Shown: one piece after another, positions 33,286 to 41,858 of the stretch
Position numbering within the stretch: the stretch's first letter is position 1
Layout: the number at the start of each line of letters is the position of its first letter
Source: Pseudoalteromonas umbrosa
GTDB lineage: Bacteria; Pseudomonadota; Gammaproteobacteria; Enterobacterales; Alteromonadaceae
Direction: 5' to 3'
Assembly (NCBI RefSeq): GCF_030125375.1
Contig: NZ_JASJUU010000004.1
Span: forward strand, 434,001-498,000
Length of the DNA stretch: 64,000 nt
Made by a program: the position numbers and the translations under genes
Notes under the pieces: generated by a model
What the model saw: only the letters and a program-made list of their open reading frames with translations
Database searches by the model: none
What the model was told of the DNA's origin: nothing

Positions 33286-34161
33286 TTAGTTTTGCTTTAA
33301 TGTTAGCAGGTGGTCCATATCATATAGTTTATAAATATGTTGCATCGCCGCTTCTCTTGCTTGATTGGTTGCTTCAATGACCGGGTTAAGTCCTGAGCCA
33401 TCCACTGTGGTTCTAAACGGACGCTCCGCTGCTGGTGTCTTCAATAATTCAAGTACTGCGTCGGCAACCATTTGTGGATTAGGAGCAGTATCCGCATCGT
33501 GTCCGGCTTCAGTACCTGCCCACATTTGCTCAGGAGCATCGGCAAACTCACCATAGCTTTGTGTGACTGCTTTATCACTTGAGCGCAATAGATTTGCGCC
33601 AAAGTCAGTACCAAAACCACCTGGCTGTACAATAAGAGATTGGATACCGAATTGAGAAAGCTCTACTCTGTAGTTCTCAGCTAATCCTTCCACGGCGTGT
33701 TTGGTGGCATTGTAAGAGCCCAAAAATGGCAATACAAACTGACCCAGAATACTTGATACTTGAATAAGTGTACCGCTACCACGCTGTTTCATGTGCCCTA
33801 ATATCGCACGTGTCATGCGCTGGACGCCAAATACATTGATGTCGAATACTTTTTTGAAGTCATCAATATCAAAGCTTTCTTGCCAGCCTAATGTGCCCAC
33901 GCCGGCGTTATTAATCACAACATCAATATGTCCGGCTTGTTCGATGGCTAAAGCGACGCCGTCAGTCACGCTTTTATCATCGGTGACGTCAATGTCGATA
34001 ACCATGATGCCGTTGGCTTTAAGCTCGTTGGCAATCGATGCATTACGCCCTTGAGGGTCACGCATTGTTCCGACCACTTTAAAACCTTGGCGAACAAGGG
34101 TGTTTGCGATCAGGTATCCAAAACCACTGTTAGAACCGGTAACTAAAACAGACTGTGTCAT
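33286..34161 (-). CDS. Short-chain dehydrogenase/reductase (SDR)
   Basis: 291 residues, classical SDR. The NAD(P)-binding motif is TGSNSGFG at the N-terminus, NNAGVG follows near residue 90, and the active site is a Ser in QVSSILG with YNATK (Tyr/Lys). The GTMRDPQ stretch after strand 2 suggests NADP preference. The substrate cannot be read. Transcribed leftward, it has a palindrome (34221-34237) about 60 bases upstream that recurs in front of the DJ-1-like gene, so it is probably controlled by the same LysR regulator. Confidence 0.9.
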   Translation of the reverse strand: MTQSVLVTGSNSGFGYLIANTLVRQGFKVVGTMRDPQGRNASIANELKANGIMVIDIDVTDDKSVTDGVALAIEQAGHIDVVINNAGVGTLGWQESFDIDDFKKVFDINVFGVQRMTRAILGHMKQRGSGTLIQVSSILGQFVLPFLGSYNATKHAVEGLAENYRVELSQFGIQSLIVQPGGFGTDFGANLLRSSDKAVTQSYGEFADAPEQMWAGTEAGHDADTAPNPQMVADAVLELLKTPAAERPFRTTVDGSGLNPVIEATNQAREAAMQHIYKLYDMDHLLTLKQN

Positions 34162-34220
34162 ATCTTTACTCCAAAATTAGCTCTCTGTTGAATTGCGTTT
34201 AGATTATCGGTGTTAGGGTT

Positions 34221-34237
34221 ATTAATAAAATTAATTG
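34221..34237. promoter_or_regulatory. Putative LysR operator, copy 1 (SDR promoter)
   Basis: ATTAATAAAATTAATTG contains ATTAAT-N3-ATTAAT, a perfect-arm palindrome. It is 16/17 identical to copy 2 at 35363-35379 and lies at nearly the same distance from its gene start (60 versus 65 bases). Confidence 0.55.
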
Positions 34238-34411
34238 CTTTTATTTAGGTATTAGTAATATTAATTCACAGTGGGTAAGCCAAGTGTGTCGGGTATGCAT
34301 ATGGGGTTTAATTTAATCAAAATTGCAAAGTGATTGATTGCAGTTGATGTAAGAGAGCTACATGCCATCGAGTACATAGGTTTTGGAAGTGGTGGCGTGT
34401 ACAGTAGAAAC

Positions 34412-34437
34412 AAAAAAAGCGTGCCGAGGCACGCTTT
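34412..34437 (-). terminator. Rho-independent terminator of the DJ-1/PfpI gene
   Basis: On the minus strand, AAAGCGTGCC pairs with GGCACGCTTT and is followed by a run of seven T. It starts 16 bases after the stop of the leftward gene. Confidence 0.88.
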
Positions 34438-34452
34438 ATCTTAAAAGAGCGG

Positions 34453-35298
34453 TTATTGCTCAAGTTGTTTTAGTAAGGCTTTTGCGACACCGACAGAAGA
34501 CTTGTTGTTTTGACCTGTAATGAGCTCGCGGTCAACAACAATATGTGGATGCCAATCTTGTTCACCGCGAGAGTATTTACCGCCCGCTTTAGTTAAGGCA
34601 TCCTGCGGCCAATAGTGTAGTTCATCGCCACCTAGGTAATATTTCGTTGCGACAGTCTCTTCTGAGTTACTAAACGTGGTCATTTGATAGTCTGCATACA
34701 CCCAGCCCTGTGCAGGCTTAGCATCTTTGTTTTGCTTCATCTGTGTTTCAAACTCTGCTGCATTAGGCAATGCGGAGAGCAGCGCTACTGGGCCATGGCA
34801 AACTAACCCTGTCGGTTTTTTCTCTGAGTTAAAATGTTTTAAGAATTCACCTAACTGTGGATTGGCAACCAGATCTCCCAGCGGCGCATGCCCACCCGGT
34901 ACAAATACGGCATCAAATTGCTCGATACCAATTTGCTCAATACGAGAGAAGCTCACCACAGGGCTGTGTGACTTATCATCGATCATCAGTTGATTGAATA
35001 ACGCTTTATGCGCAGTGTAGTTTGCTTTGCTGGTATCTAAAAAGTGATCGGCGGTATCAGACACTGGGTCTAGTCTAGGGGCCATGCCTTTTGGCGAGGC
35101 AAAGGTTAAAGTATGGCCTGCTTCTAAAAATAGTTTAACAGGCTCCATTAGCTCATTGAGGTACACACCCGTTTTGTATTCGGTGCCATTTTTGAGGGTC
35201 ATTTGTGCGGTATCTGACATCACAACTAAGATGTCATCAGCCAGCGCGATTGGGCTTAAAGTCAAAGTGCCAAGTGCCAGTAGTGTTTTTAATTTCAT
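34453..35298 (-). CDS. Periplasmic DJ-1/PfpI (type 1 glutamine amidotransferase-like) protein
   Basis: About 281 residues. The frame is open to 35394, but AGGAAG just before ATG 35298 and the signal peptide starting there (MKLKTLLALGTLTLSPIALAD) set the start. The DJ-1 nucleophile elbow is GLVCHGPVALL, and FDAVFVPGGHAPLGDL with the following region resembles Hsp31-type glyoxalases/chaperones and ThiJ/PfpI proteins. Most relatives are cytosolic; the signal peptide points to the periplasm. It is divergent from the lysR gene (124 bases between starts) and shares a palindrome with the SDR gene. Confidence 0.87.
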   Translation of the reverse strand: MKLKTLLALGTLTLSPIALADDILVVMSDTAQMTLKNGTEYKTGVYLNELMEPVKLFLEAGHTLTFASPKGMAPRLDPVSDTADHFLDTSKANYTAHKALFNQLMIDDKSHSPVVSFSRIEQIGIEQFDAVFVPGGHAPLGDLVANPQLGEFLKHFNSEKKPTGLVCHGPVALLSALPNAAEFETQMKQNKDAKPAQGWVYADYQMTTFSNSEETVATKYYLGGDELHYWPQDALTKAGGKYSRGEQDWHPHIVVDRELITGQNNKSSVGVAKALLKQLEQ

Positions 35299-35362
35299 GA
35301 TGCTTCCTATTTTTGAAACTGTGTATTCATTTGATGTCACACAGCTTATGAATTTACTCTTC

Positions 35363-35379
35363 ATTAATGAAATTAATTG
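35363..35379. promoter_or_regulatory. Putative LysR operator, copy 2 (DJ-1/lysR divergent promoter)
   Basis: ATTAATGAAATTAATTG, again ATTAAT-N3-ATTAAT, sits in the divergent region between the DJ-1 and lysR genes. It overlaps the palindrome TTCATTAATGAA (35360-35371) and a TTGACA (35377-35382) that could be the -35 box for lysR. Confidence 0.55.
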
Positions 35380-35421
35380 ACATAATATAGTCATGAGTAT
35401 GATTAATAGTTGAGTGGTGGT

Positions 35422-36327
35422 ATGGCTAATATTTCAGATATCGAATTGAATCAACTCAGATTGTTACAGATTATATTCGAGACAAAAAACTTAACTCGAG
35501 CAGGCGAAAGAGCGGGGCTGACACAGTCAGCGGTGAGTCATACACTCAAAAAGCTGCGCCATAGTTTTAATGATTCGCTGGTGATCCGCCAAGGTAATCA
35601 GTTAGTCATGACGCCTCGTGCAGAGACATTAAAGCCGCAACTTAATCGTTGGTTGAATGATTTTGAAAAGAATATTCTCTTTCAAGAGCAGTTTGAACCG
35701 ACAACATCGACACGAACATTTTATATCGCGACGAGCGACCTTGTAGAGCAAGCCTTGTCAGCGTTATTGATCACCCACTTAGCTAAGGTTGCACCTCAAG
35801 TGCGGGTTGTGTTCACCAAATTGGATAAACGCGGGTTGGCCAGTCAAATTGAAAGTGGTGAAGTAGACTTTTCAATTAGCGTAGTTGAGTCCAGCCATCC
35901 GAGCTTGATGGTGACAACCTTATATCGCGATGATTTTGTCTCAGTGGTAAAAAATGACCATCCAATATTGGCAAACCCGCAGGATATTAAGCAGTTTTGC
36001 CATTACCCTCATTTGCTCGCAGGCACTGGCAAAGACATTCGAGGCATGGTGGATGATGCGTTAAATGAGCATGGTCTCTCACGAACTGTACAGTACAAGG
36101 TCGCTAATTTCTCAAGTGCGCCATATATCGTTGAGCAAAGTGATGCCATTTTTACTGCGCCAAGGCGTTTTCTAGATGCGATAAGCAAGCAATTTAAAAT
36201 ATCTCAATTCGAAACACCGGTACCTATTAAAAGTTATGCTATGAAAGTGTACTGGCATATTAAAAATAAAGATGAACAGGCGATTAAGTGGTTTCGCGAA
36301 CAGCTAGTGGCAGTGGCCAGAACATAG
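35422..36327 (+). CDS. LysR-family transcriptional regulator
   Basis: About 301 residues. ATG 35422 (MANISDIELNQLR) is preferred to the open-frame TTG 35410. The winged helix is at ~10-65 (NLTRAGERAGLTQSAVSHTLKKLR), followed by a type 2 periplasmic-binding-like effector domain (IATSDLVEQALSALLI, VDFSISVVES). The family activates or represses genes, often a divergent neighbour, in response to a small molecule. Its likely targets are the divergent DJ-1-like gene and the SDR gene, which share an ATTAAT-N3-ATTAAT element. The inducer is unknown. Confidence 0.93.
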   Translation: MANISDIELNQLRLLQIIFETKNLTRAGERAGLTQSAVSHTLKKLRHSFNDSLVIRQGNQLVMTPRAETLKPQLNRWLNDFEKNILFQEQFEPTTSTRTFYIATSDLVEQALSALLITHLAKVAPQVRVVFTKLDKRGLASQIESGEVDFSISVVESSHPSLMVTTLYRDDFVSVVKNDHPILANPQDIKQFCHYPHLLAGTGKDIRGMVDDALNEHGLSRTVQYKVANFSSAPYIVEQSDAIFTAPRRFLDAISKQFKISQFETPVPIKSYAMKVYWHIKNKDEQAIKWFREQLVAVART

Positions 36328-36428
36328 TGATTAATTTGATTGGTCGGGTTTGTGCTGTGGCTAGACGCAATTAGCTGTATATACACTGTGGTTGATTTAT
36401 TATCGGTGTGAAAATAAACAAGGAGAGC

Positions 36429-36986
36429 ATGATGCGCGCACTGTCTTTTTTGAGTGGTTTGTTACTGGTAGGTTGCTCCGGTATGCAAGCTGCCCCTTCT
36501 TTTGATGCTAACAATTGGCGCTATGCGACCGACCCCCATGGCAGCCAAGTGATTTTGGATGAGCCTCTTGTACAGGATGACCGAGTTAAAATTGGCTTTG
36601 ATCGTGTCCCAAGAGTTGATAAGCAAAATAACTCCTGGGTAGAACTTATTTACGATATTCCCAAGGGCAACTTGACTGATTTAACAACCATTGAGGTCAC
36701 TTATCAAAGCGATAAGCCGTTAGTGATTAAGTTGTCGCAAAGTGAATATGGCGGCGATGGCGATAAAAGCTATGCTCATTATCAGGTGGTTTTGCCAAAG
36801 GCCCTTGATCCGAAAACACAGCTGGTCACCCTTGAGCAGTTTGCTCGACCAGATTGGACACCTAATTGGTCACAAGACAAAGGGATTATCACGGCTTCTG
36901 TCTCTGCATTGTATTTTGTGCCTGATTTAACGGATAAGGCGGGCGGCCGCGCTATGATGACGATCCATGGGCTAACTTTAAAATAG
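36429..36986 (+). CDS. Lipoprotein of unknown function, carbohydrate-binding-like fold possible
   Basis: About 185 residues. AGGAGAG at 36421 precedes tandem ATGs (36429, 36432). The signal peptide ends in the lipobox LLVGCSG, so the mature protein begins with a lipidated Cys. The body is beta-rich, with alternating hydrophobic strands (WVELIYDIP, TIEVTYQSDKPLVIKLSQSEYGG, VSALYFVPD), reminiscent of galactose-binding or CIA30-like jelly rolls. No catalytic motif is visible. It stands alone between lysR and a sensor kinase. The function is not known to me. Confidence 0.65.
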   Translation: MMRALSFLSGLLLVGCSGMQAAPSFDANNWRYATDPHGSQVILDEPLVQDDRVKIGFDRVPRVDKQNNSWVELIYDIPKGNLTDLTTIEVTYQSDKPLVIKLSQSEYGGDGDKSYAHYQVVLPKALDPKTQLVTLEQFARPDWTPNWSQDKGIITASVSALYFVPDLTDKAGGRAMMTIHGLTLK

Positions 36987-37224
36987 TGAAGGTGCCTCAA
37001 CGGCATCTATTCTATACCCTAACAATGGGACTGGAAGCACTATGACTAAATGGCCACTTTTTACTTGCTCGGTGATAATGATTTAGCCAAAGAGTTACAG
37101 GATTAATTTGAAAATTGGCTAAATTTGACAATGATTAAATAAATGCACATGTGGTTAGATGGTTTATGAGTCGTTGTCGATTAAGTTTATTAGCCGCTTT
37201 GGCTTGTAAATAGATAGGGCGGTT

Positions 37225-39642
37225 ATGGGTGTAAAATACCGCTCGACGCCATGGTTTGTGCCTGCAATATCAGCAGTCTTGGTATTATCTATATTGCTTT
37301 ATTACAGCATGTTAGAGCAATCTAAGTTAATTGATAAAGAGCTCTATGAAATTAAAGAGCAGCGGGCATGGCAGGCGGCGTTTATTGCTGAGCAAATCGA
37401 GCAACGGTTGCAGTACGCCGCAGATTCATCGAGCAGGCTGGCAAGCGCCCTTCAGTCTCATTTTGAAAGTTCAGACGTTAATCCCAATCAAAAGTTCACA
37501 GATCTTATTCAACCTTATCCAGATGGCTCTATTCGTTCACGTATGGAGGGTTTTAATGGGAAAGAGCAAGCAGGAGTTTATTTACCTGTGGGCACCGACT
37601 TGTCTGCGCTGCAAACAATACGGCTGCAGGTTGCTAAACAGACGGTAGAGACGTTTGGTCAAGGGGCGCTGTCGAATCAATTCTCTGATACTTGGTTTAT
37701 GAATGAAGCGGGTGGTATCGTTATTTTTTGGCCAGATGAGCCTGATTTCGTGTTTAAAGCAAAAGCGGGCTTCAGTTACAAAGGGACCCCGTGGCTTACC
37801 TCTGATGCGCCTCCAGGCACATACTGGACGCCATTAATTGAAGATCCCATCCCTGAACTTCTGATGCTATCAGCTGTCACGCCTGTTTATGTCGACGGTA
37901 TTTGGTACGGCAATGTCGGTCATGACATCACACTACAAAGCTTATTAGATAATGCCAAGCTGCTAAAAGGCGCTCAGCAAAGCAGCTTTATCTTACTTAA
38001 TGAAAAAAGTGACATTGTCGCGTCAGATATCACTCGTTTGGTACAAACAGAGCAAAGAGAGAGCTTTGAAGCCGTTGAGCAAGGAATTTGGTATGAGGCG
38101 TATCAAAAGCTATGGTCTCATGAGACTGCATATTTGGCTCACAAGTCACGGCTATTTACGATGTCAATTATTGAGTCAAAAGGTTGGGTATTGTTAACGT
38201 CCATGCCCTTGCAACCCGCGATTGATAAAATTGAGCAAGCCTTTATTGCAGTGCAAACAATGGCATTTATTAGTATTGCAGCAGAGGTCATTATTCTGAC
38301 TTTGTTGTTTGCTTTTTTTCACCGCCGCAACAAAGCCTATGTCAAACATCTGCAAGGTATGTCGCAGACGTTATCTGATGAGAAACTGCGCTATGAAACC
38401 TTGGTTGATAAAATCCCTTCAATTGTCTATCGCTGTAAAAATGATAAGTACTGGACCATGATGTACTTGAATGGCGCGATAGAGTCTGCAACTGGGTATC
38501 TTGCCGAGGATTTTATTCAAAATAAAGCGCTTGCGTTTGCTGATATTATTTATCCAGATGATCAAGGCATGGTGTGGCAGGTGATCCAAGATGAGCTGGC
38601 AAACAGTGGTCGATTTAAAGTGATTTACCGGGTGATTCACCGTGATGGCGGTATTCGCTGGATGATAGAGCGCGGTGGTTACAGCGATAATCAGCAAAGC
38701 ATTGAAGGAGTGATCACAGATATTACGGAGCTCAAGGAAGCTGAGCAGAAGTTAAAAGTCGCGAATATGACGCTAGATGAAAAAGTCGCATTGAAGACCG
38801 CAGAATTACAAGCAACCAATCAAGATTTAACGGATAAGACGGGAGCACTAGAGGCGTCATTACAGGCACTGCAGCAGACACAAAAAGAGTTAGTTGAAGC
38901 GGAAAAAATGGCATCAATGACCAGTATGGTGGTAGGTATGGCCCATGAGATCAATACGCCTCTTGGCAATATCGCTACAGCAGAATCAGTGATGCAATCG
39001 CAGCTAGCGGGACTGCTCAAGACGATTGACAATGAACAACTAAAAAAGTCGGAATTATTAAGAGTATTGGATGTCATTGAACTGAGTTTAAAATCTAATC
39101 ATGCCAGCTTGGCACATCTACTTAAACTGAGTGAAAAATTTCAAGGTTTAGGCTATCGACACGAAACGGATCCAGCGACATCGCGTATATTTTCTTTGTC
39201 TGAGTTAGTCACTAGCATCATTGAAAAATATGCCGCCAAATTTGCTGATAGGCAAGTGGCATGTAGTTTGGAACTAGATCCAGGTATTATGCTGTCGGGG
39301 CCCGCTGAGGCCATGGATGAAGTGCTCAGCAAGCTGATTGAAAACTCACTTAAACATGGCTTTGTTGACATGCCTTCAGGGAATATTCGGATCAACGCAC
39401 AGTTTACACAAAACAAGCGCATGATCATGCTGACGTACAGTGATAACGGCTGTGGTATTGAGCAGGCTATGGCGAGCAATATTTTTGTGCCATTTGCTGG
39501 ACAAGCGCTTGGCAAGGGAAGTAGTGGGCTTGGTCTGAGCCGCGTATACAATATCATTCATCGAGAGTTTGGTGGCAAAATTGAGCTGCAAATAATGGCG
39601 CAATCAGGTACACATTTTGTTATTCAGTGTCCGGTAAAGTGA
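37225..39642 (+). CDS. Sensor histidine kinase with Cache sensor and PAS domain
   Basis: 805 residues. Layout: membrane segment (~8-27), large periplasmic dCache-like domain (~40-330, with WFMNEAGG and WTPLIEDPIPE), second membrane segment (~345-365), cytoplasmic PAS/PAC (~395-510, VIHRDGGIRWM, GVITDITELKEAE), coiled coil, HisKA with H574 (VGMAHEINTPLGN), and HATPase (NSLKHGF, YSDNGCGIE, GLGLSRVYNI). It has no receiver domain and no adjacent response regulator. The sigma factor gene downstream is separated by 107 bases. Cache domains usually bind amino acids or organic acids; the ligand cannot be read. Confidence 0.92.
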   Translation: MGVKYRSTPWFVPAISAVLVLSILLYYSMLEQSKLIDKELYEIKEQRAWQAAFIAEQIEQRLQYAADSSSRLASALQSHFESSDVNPNQKFTDLIQPYPDGSIRSRMEGFNGKEQAGVYLPVGTDLSALQTIRLQVAKQTVETFGQGALSNQFSDTWFMNEAGGIVIFWPDEPDFVFKAKAGFSYKGTPWLTSDAPPGTYWTPLIEDPIPELLMLSAVTPVYVDGIWYGNVGHDITLQSLLDNAKLLKGAQQSSFILLNEKSDIVASDITRLVQTEQRESFEAVEQGIWYEAYQKLWSHETAYLAHKSRLFTMSIIESKGWVLLTSMPLQPAIDKIEQAFIAVQTMAFISIAAEVIILTLLFAFFHRRNKAYVKHLQGMSQTLSDEKLRYETLVDKIPSIVYRCKNDKYWTMMYLNGAIESATGYLAEDFIQNKALAFADIIYPDDQGMVWQVIQDELANSGRFKVIYRVIHRDGGIRWMIERGGYSDNQQSIEGVITDITELKEAEQKLKVANMTLDEKVALKTAELQATNQDLTDKTGALEASLQALQQTQKELVEAEKMASMTSMVVGMAHEINTPLGNIATAESVMQSQLAGLLKTIDNEQLKKSELLRVLDVIELSLKSNHASLAHLLKLSEKFQGLGYRHETDPATSRIFSLSELVTSIIEKYAAKFADRQVACSLELDPGIMLSGPAEAMDEVLSKLIENSLKHGFVDMPSGNIRINAQFTQNKRMIMLTYSDNGCGIEQAMASNIFVPFAGQALGKGSSGLGLSRVYNIIHREFGGKIELQIMAQSGTHFVIQCPVK

Positions 39643-39749
39643 GCTTCTTACCTTTCATATTTTACTTTAAAAAATAAATCCCCAGATTTTTGTCACAGCT
39701 TTGTTCTTGGCCGTGACTTTATTTATAACGACAGTTGGAAGGAAAAGTT

Positions 39750-40937
39750 ATGATAGAGTCAAAGGCGTACTTAACAATTTCGATGCAAGGAGAAAATGCG
39801 ATGGACGTTGAAAGTCAGCTTATTAAATTGGTGGAGAGTGCAAAAGCTGGCGATAAAAAAGCGTTTTCTACTTTGGTAGAGCGGCTATCTGGTGTGGTGA
39901 GCAGCATTGCATTGGCAATCACCAAAGATGTTGCACACAGTGAAGATGTAAGTCAAAAGGTGTTTATTAAGGCATGGCATAAGCTGGGAGAGCTAAAAAG
40001 TAACGCCAGTATTTTACCTTGGATAAGACAGTTAACACGCTATACAGCCATTAACCACCTTCGCGATCAGGGGGCGGTATCACATAAGCAGGTAAGCTCG
40101 TCACAGGCCGAACTGGTTCTGCAACAGTTAGTGGATAGTGCAAGCGAGTTAGATAATCTGCTGATCAAGAAACAGCAATCAGAACTCCTGTATCACTTTT
40201 TGGAGAACTTACCTGATGACAGCAAAGAGGCCGTTTTACTCTATTATCGAGAAGGTCAAAGTACTGAGCACGTCAGTGCCTTACTGGGAGTAAGTGAAAG
40301 CACTCTAAGAAAGCGTTTGGAGCGCGCGCGTACTCAGCTTAAAAGCCAAATGATGGCGAACTATGGCAAGCTGATTTTAGCGACCGCACCAGTAGGACTG
40401 TCATCGTTAGTCTTATCCCTTGCCGTCACCTCTTCTCCTGTGGCTGCAGCGACGCTCGGTGCGGCGACACAATCTCAAGCTTCATGGTTATGGAAGCTAA
40501 TGAGTATTTTCGGCGGTGCGGTGGCTGGTGGGACGATGGCTCTGCTTGCCAACGATATTAGTGCCAAAAGAGCGCTTAAACATTTTGATGACCCTGAAGT
40601 GGTGGCCAAATTGCATCGCGCTCGTAGGCTAACAAATGCATGGATTGTTGTCAGTGCGCTGCTGATGGTTTTGGCTTATCAATTTAGTGTAGGTTGGCTG
40701 TTCCCTACCTTGAGCTATTTATTTTTATTGGTTGGTGTAACTCGGTTTACTGTGATCATGGCTGTGGCAAATAAACAGAGGATCATTCAACAGGCACAAG
40801 GTGATGAGCTCGCATATAAACAACTCTCAAAGCAAAATAAATTTGGCATGTTAGGTTGGGGATTTGGCGTCATCGGTGGCACCGCCGGATTACTCTGGGG
40901 ATTCGAATTGAGTGGTCGCTTTGCGCAGTGGATCTGA
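39750..40937 (+). CDS. ECF-type RNA polymerase sigma factor with C-terminal membrane domain
   Basis: About 395 residues from ATG 39750 (AAGGA upstream). A second ATG at 39801 has a better AAGGAG 8 bases upstream and begins exactly at the sigma domain (MDVESQLIKL, 378 residues), so either start may be used. Region 2 is seen in SEDVSQKVFIKAWHKL and region 4 in LPDDSKEAVLLYYREGQSTEHVSALLGVSESTLRKRLERA. The following ~190 residues hold about four or five hydrophobic segments (GLSSLVLSLAVTSS, GGAVAGGTMALLA, WIVVSALLMVLAYQF, LSYLFLLVGVTRFTVI, FGVIGGTAGLLWGF). No anti-sigma gene is adjacent; the tail may do that job by tethering the sigma factor to the membrane. Its targets are unknown. Confidence 0.85.
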   Translation: MIESKAYLTISMQGENAMDVESQLIKLVESAKAGDKKAFSTLVERLSGVVSSIALAITKDVAHSEDVSQKVFIKAWHKLGELKSNASILPWIRQLTRYTAINHLRDQGAVSHKQVSSSQAELVLQQLVDSASELDNLLIKKQQSELLYHFLENLPDDSKEAVLLYYREGQSTEHVSALLGVSESTLRKRLERARTQLKSQMMANYGKLILATAPVGLSSLVLSLAVTSSPVAAATLGAATQSQASWLWKLMSIFGGAVAGGTMALLANDISAKRALKHFDDPEVVAKLHRARRLTNAWIVVSALLMVLAYQFSVGWLFPTLSYLFLLVGVTRFTVIMAVANKQRIIQQAQGDELAYKQLSKQNKFGMLGWGFGVIGGTAGLLWGFELSGRFAQWI

Positions 40938-40970
40938 AGCTTTGAGTTAGCCAAATTAAATACTGCATAT

Positions 40971-41007
40971 AAAAGCCGTTTTATTAATAAAGCGGCTTTT
41001 ATTTTTT
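40971..41007 (+). terminator. Rho-independent terminator after the sigma factor gene
   Basis: AAAGCCG (~40972) pairs with CGGCTTT (~40992-40998), with further A-T pairing in the loop, followed by ATTTTTT. It starts 35 bases after the sigma factor stop. Confidence 0.85.
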
Positions 41008-41196
41008 GAGTATGTTTATAATTGCTTGATACTAAATTTATTCTTGTTGAGATGTTCATTAACTCTGAGGGTATTGAGCTGGTAGCTTTAAATAAATGTT
41101 GGGTATTATGTTTATACATTTTCAATGAGCTCGATTTATTTTCATGTACAATTCGTATTCATGCACATCTGCTACTTACTATAAAAGGCAATCATA

Positions 41197-41811
41197 ATGA
41201 TTTTAGATTTTAAGGAATTATCTCCAAATCATGTTTACCATACATTGACTCAAACTGTGGTGCCTAGACCAATCGCATGGGTATTATCAAAAACAGCAAA
41301 GGGCACGCTGAATTTAGCGCCTTTCTCATATTTTACAGCGATTAGTTCTGATCCTGCCATTTTGATGTATGCAGTAGGGCAAAAGCCAACTGGTGAGTAT
41401 AAAGATTCAGTGGTCAATGTAGAGGCAACACAGGAGCTGGTGATCCATATCGCGGACAGTACGTTGGCACATGAAGTGACACAATCGGCGGCCTCTTTAC
41501 CCAATGACGAGTCAGAACTTGATTTACTCGATTTGGCGGTGTGTGAGTTTCCTGGTTCCTCATTACCTCGTATTGAAAAAGCTAAGGTTGCCTTTGCGTG
41601 TAAGTTGCACAAAGTGGTTGAAATGGGTGAATTACCGATGAAGCTCGTTTTCGTTGAAGTTACTCATGCTTATATCGATGATGAAATTGTGCAACTGGAT
41701 GATAAAGGGCGCAATAAAGTCGATGCATTAAAGTTAGATCCATTAGCGCGGCTAGGCGGCGCTGAGTTTGCTAGCTTAGGTGAGGTGTTTAAATCTGCAC
41801 GGCCAAAGTAG
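41197..41811 (+). CDS. Flavin reductase-like (FMN-binding split barrel) protein
   Basis: 204 residues. It has the flavin reductase-like domain: VVPRPIAWVLSKTAKGTLNLAPFSYFTAISSDPAIL is an N-terminal block typical of the family, with VVNVEATQELVIHIA after it. By family it binds FMN; many members reduce flavin with NAD(P)H, but some have no known activity. ATG 41197 has AAAGG upstream. It is preceded by a terminator and faces the subtilisin gene, so it is probably transcribed alone. A hairpin (TGCACGGC/GCCGTGCA, 41796-41818) overlaps its stop codon. Confidence 0.88.
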   Translation: MILDFKELSPNHVYHTLTQTVVPRPIAWVLSKTAKGTLNLAPFSYFTAISSDPAILMYAVGQKPTGEYKDSVVNVEATQELVIHIADSTLAHEVTQSAASLPNDESELDLLDLAVCEFPGSSLPRIEKAKVAFACKLHKVVEMGELPMKLVFVEVTHAYIDDEIVQLDDKGRNKVDALKLDPLARLGGAEFASLGEVFKSARPK

Positions 41812-41829
41812 CCGTGCAGAGCTAACAGT

Positions 41830-41852
41830 AATAGGCCCTTGTGGGCGCTATT
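41830..41852. terminator. Possible bidirectional terminator between convergent genes
   Basis: AATAGGCCC pairs with GGGCGCTATT (one bulged base) between the flavin reductase-like gene and the subtilisin gene. T-tracts are short on both strands. A second hairpin, TGCACGGC/GCCGTGCA at 41796-41818, lies just upstream. Confidence 0.5.
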
Positions 41853-41858
41853 TATAGA

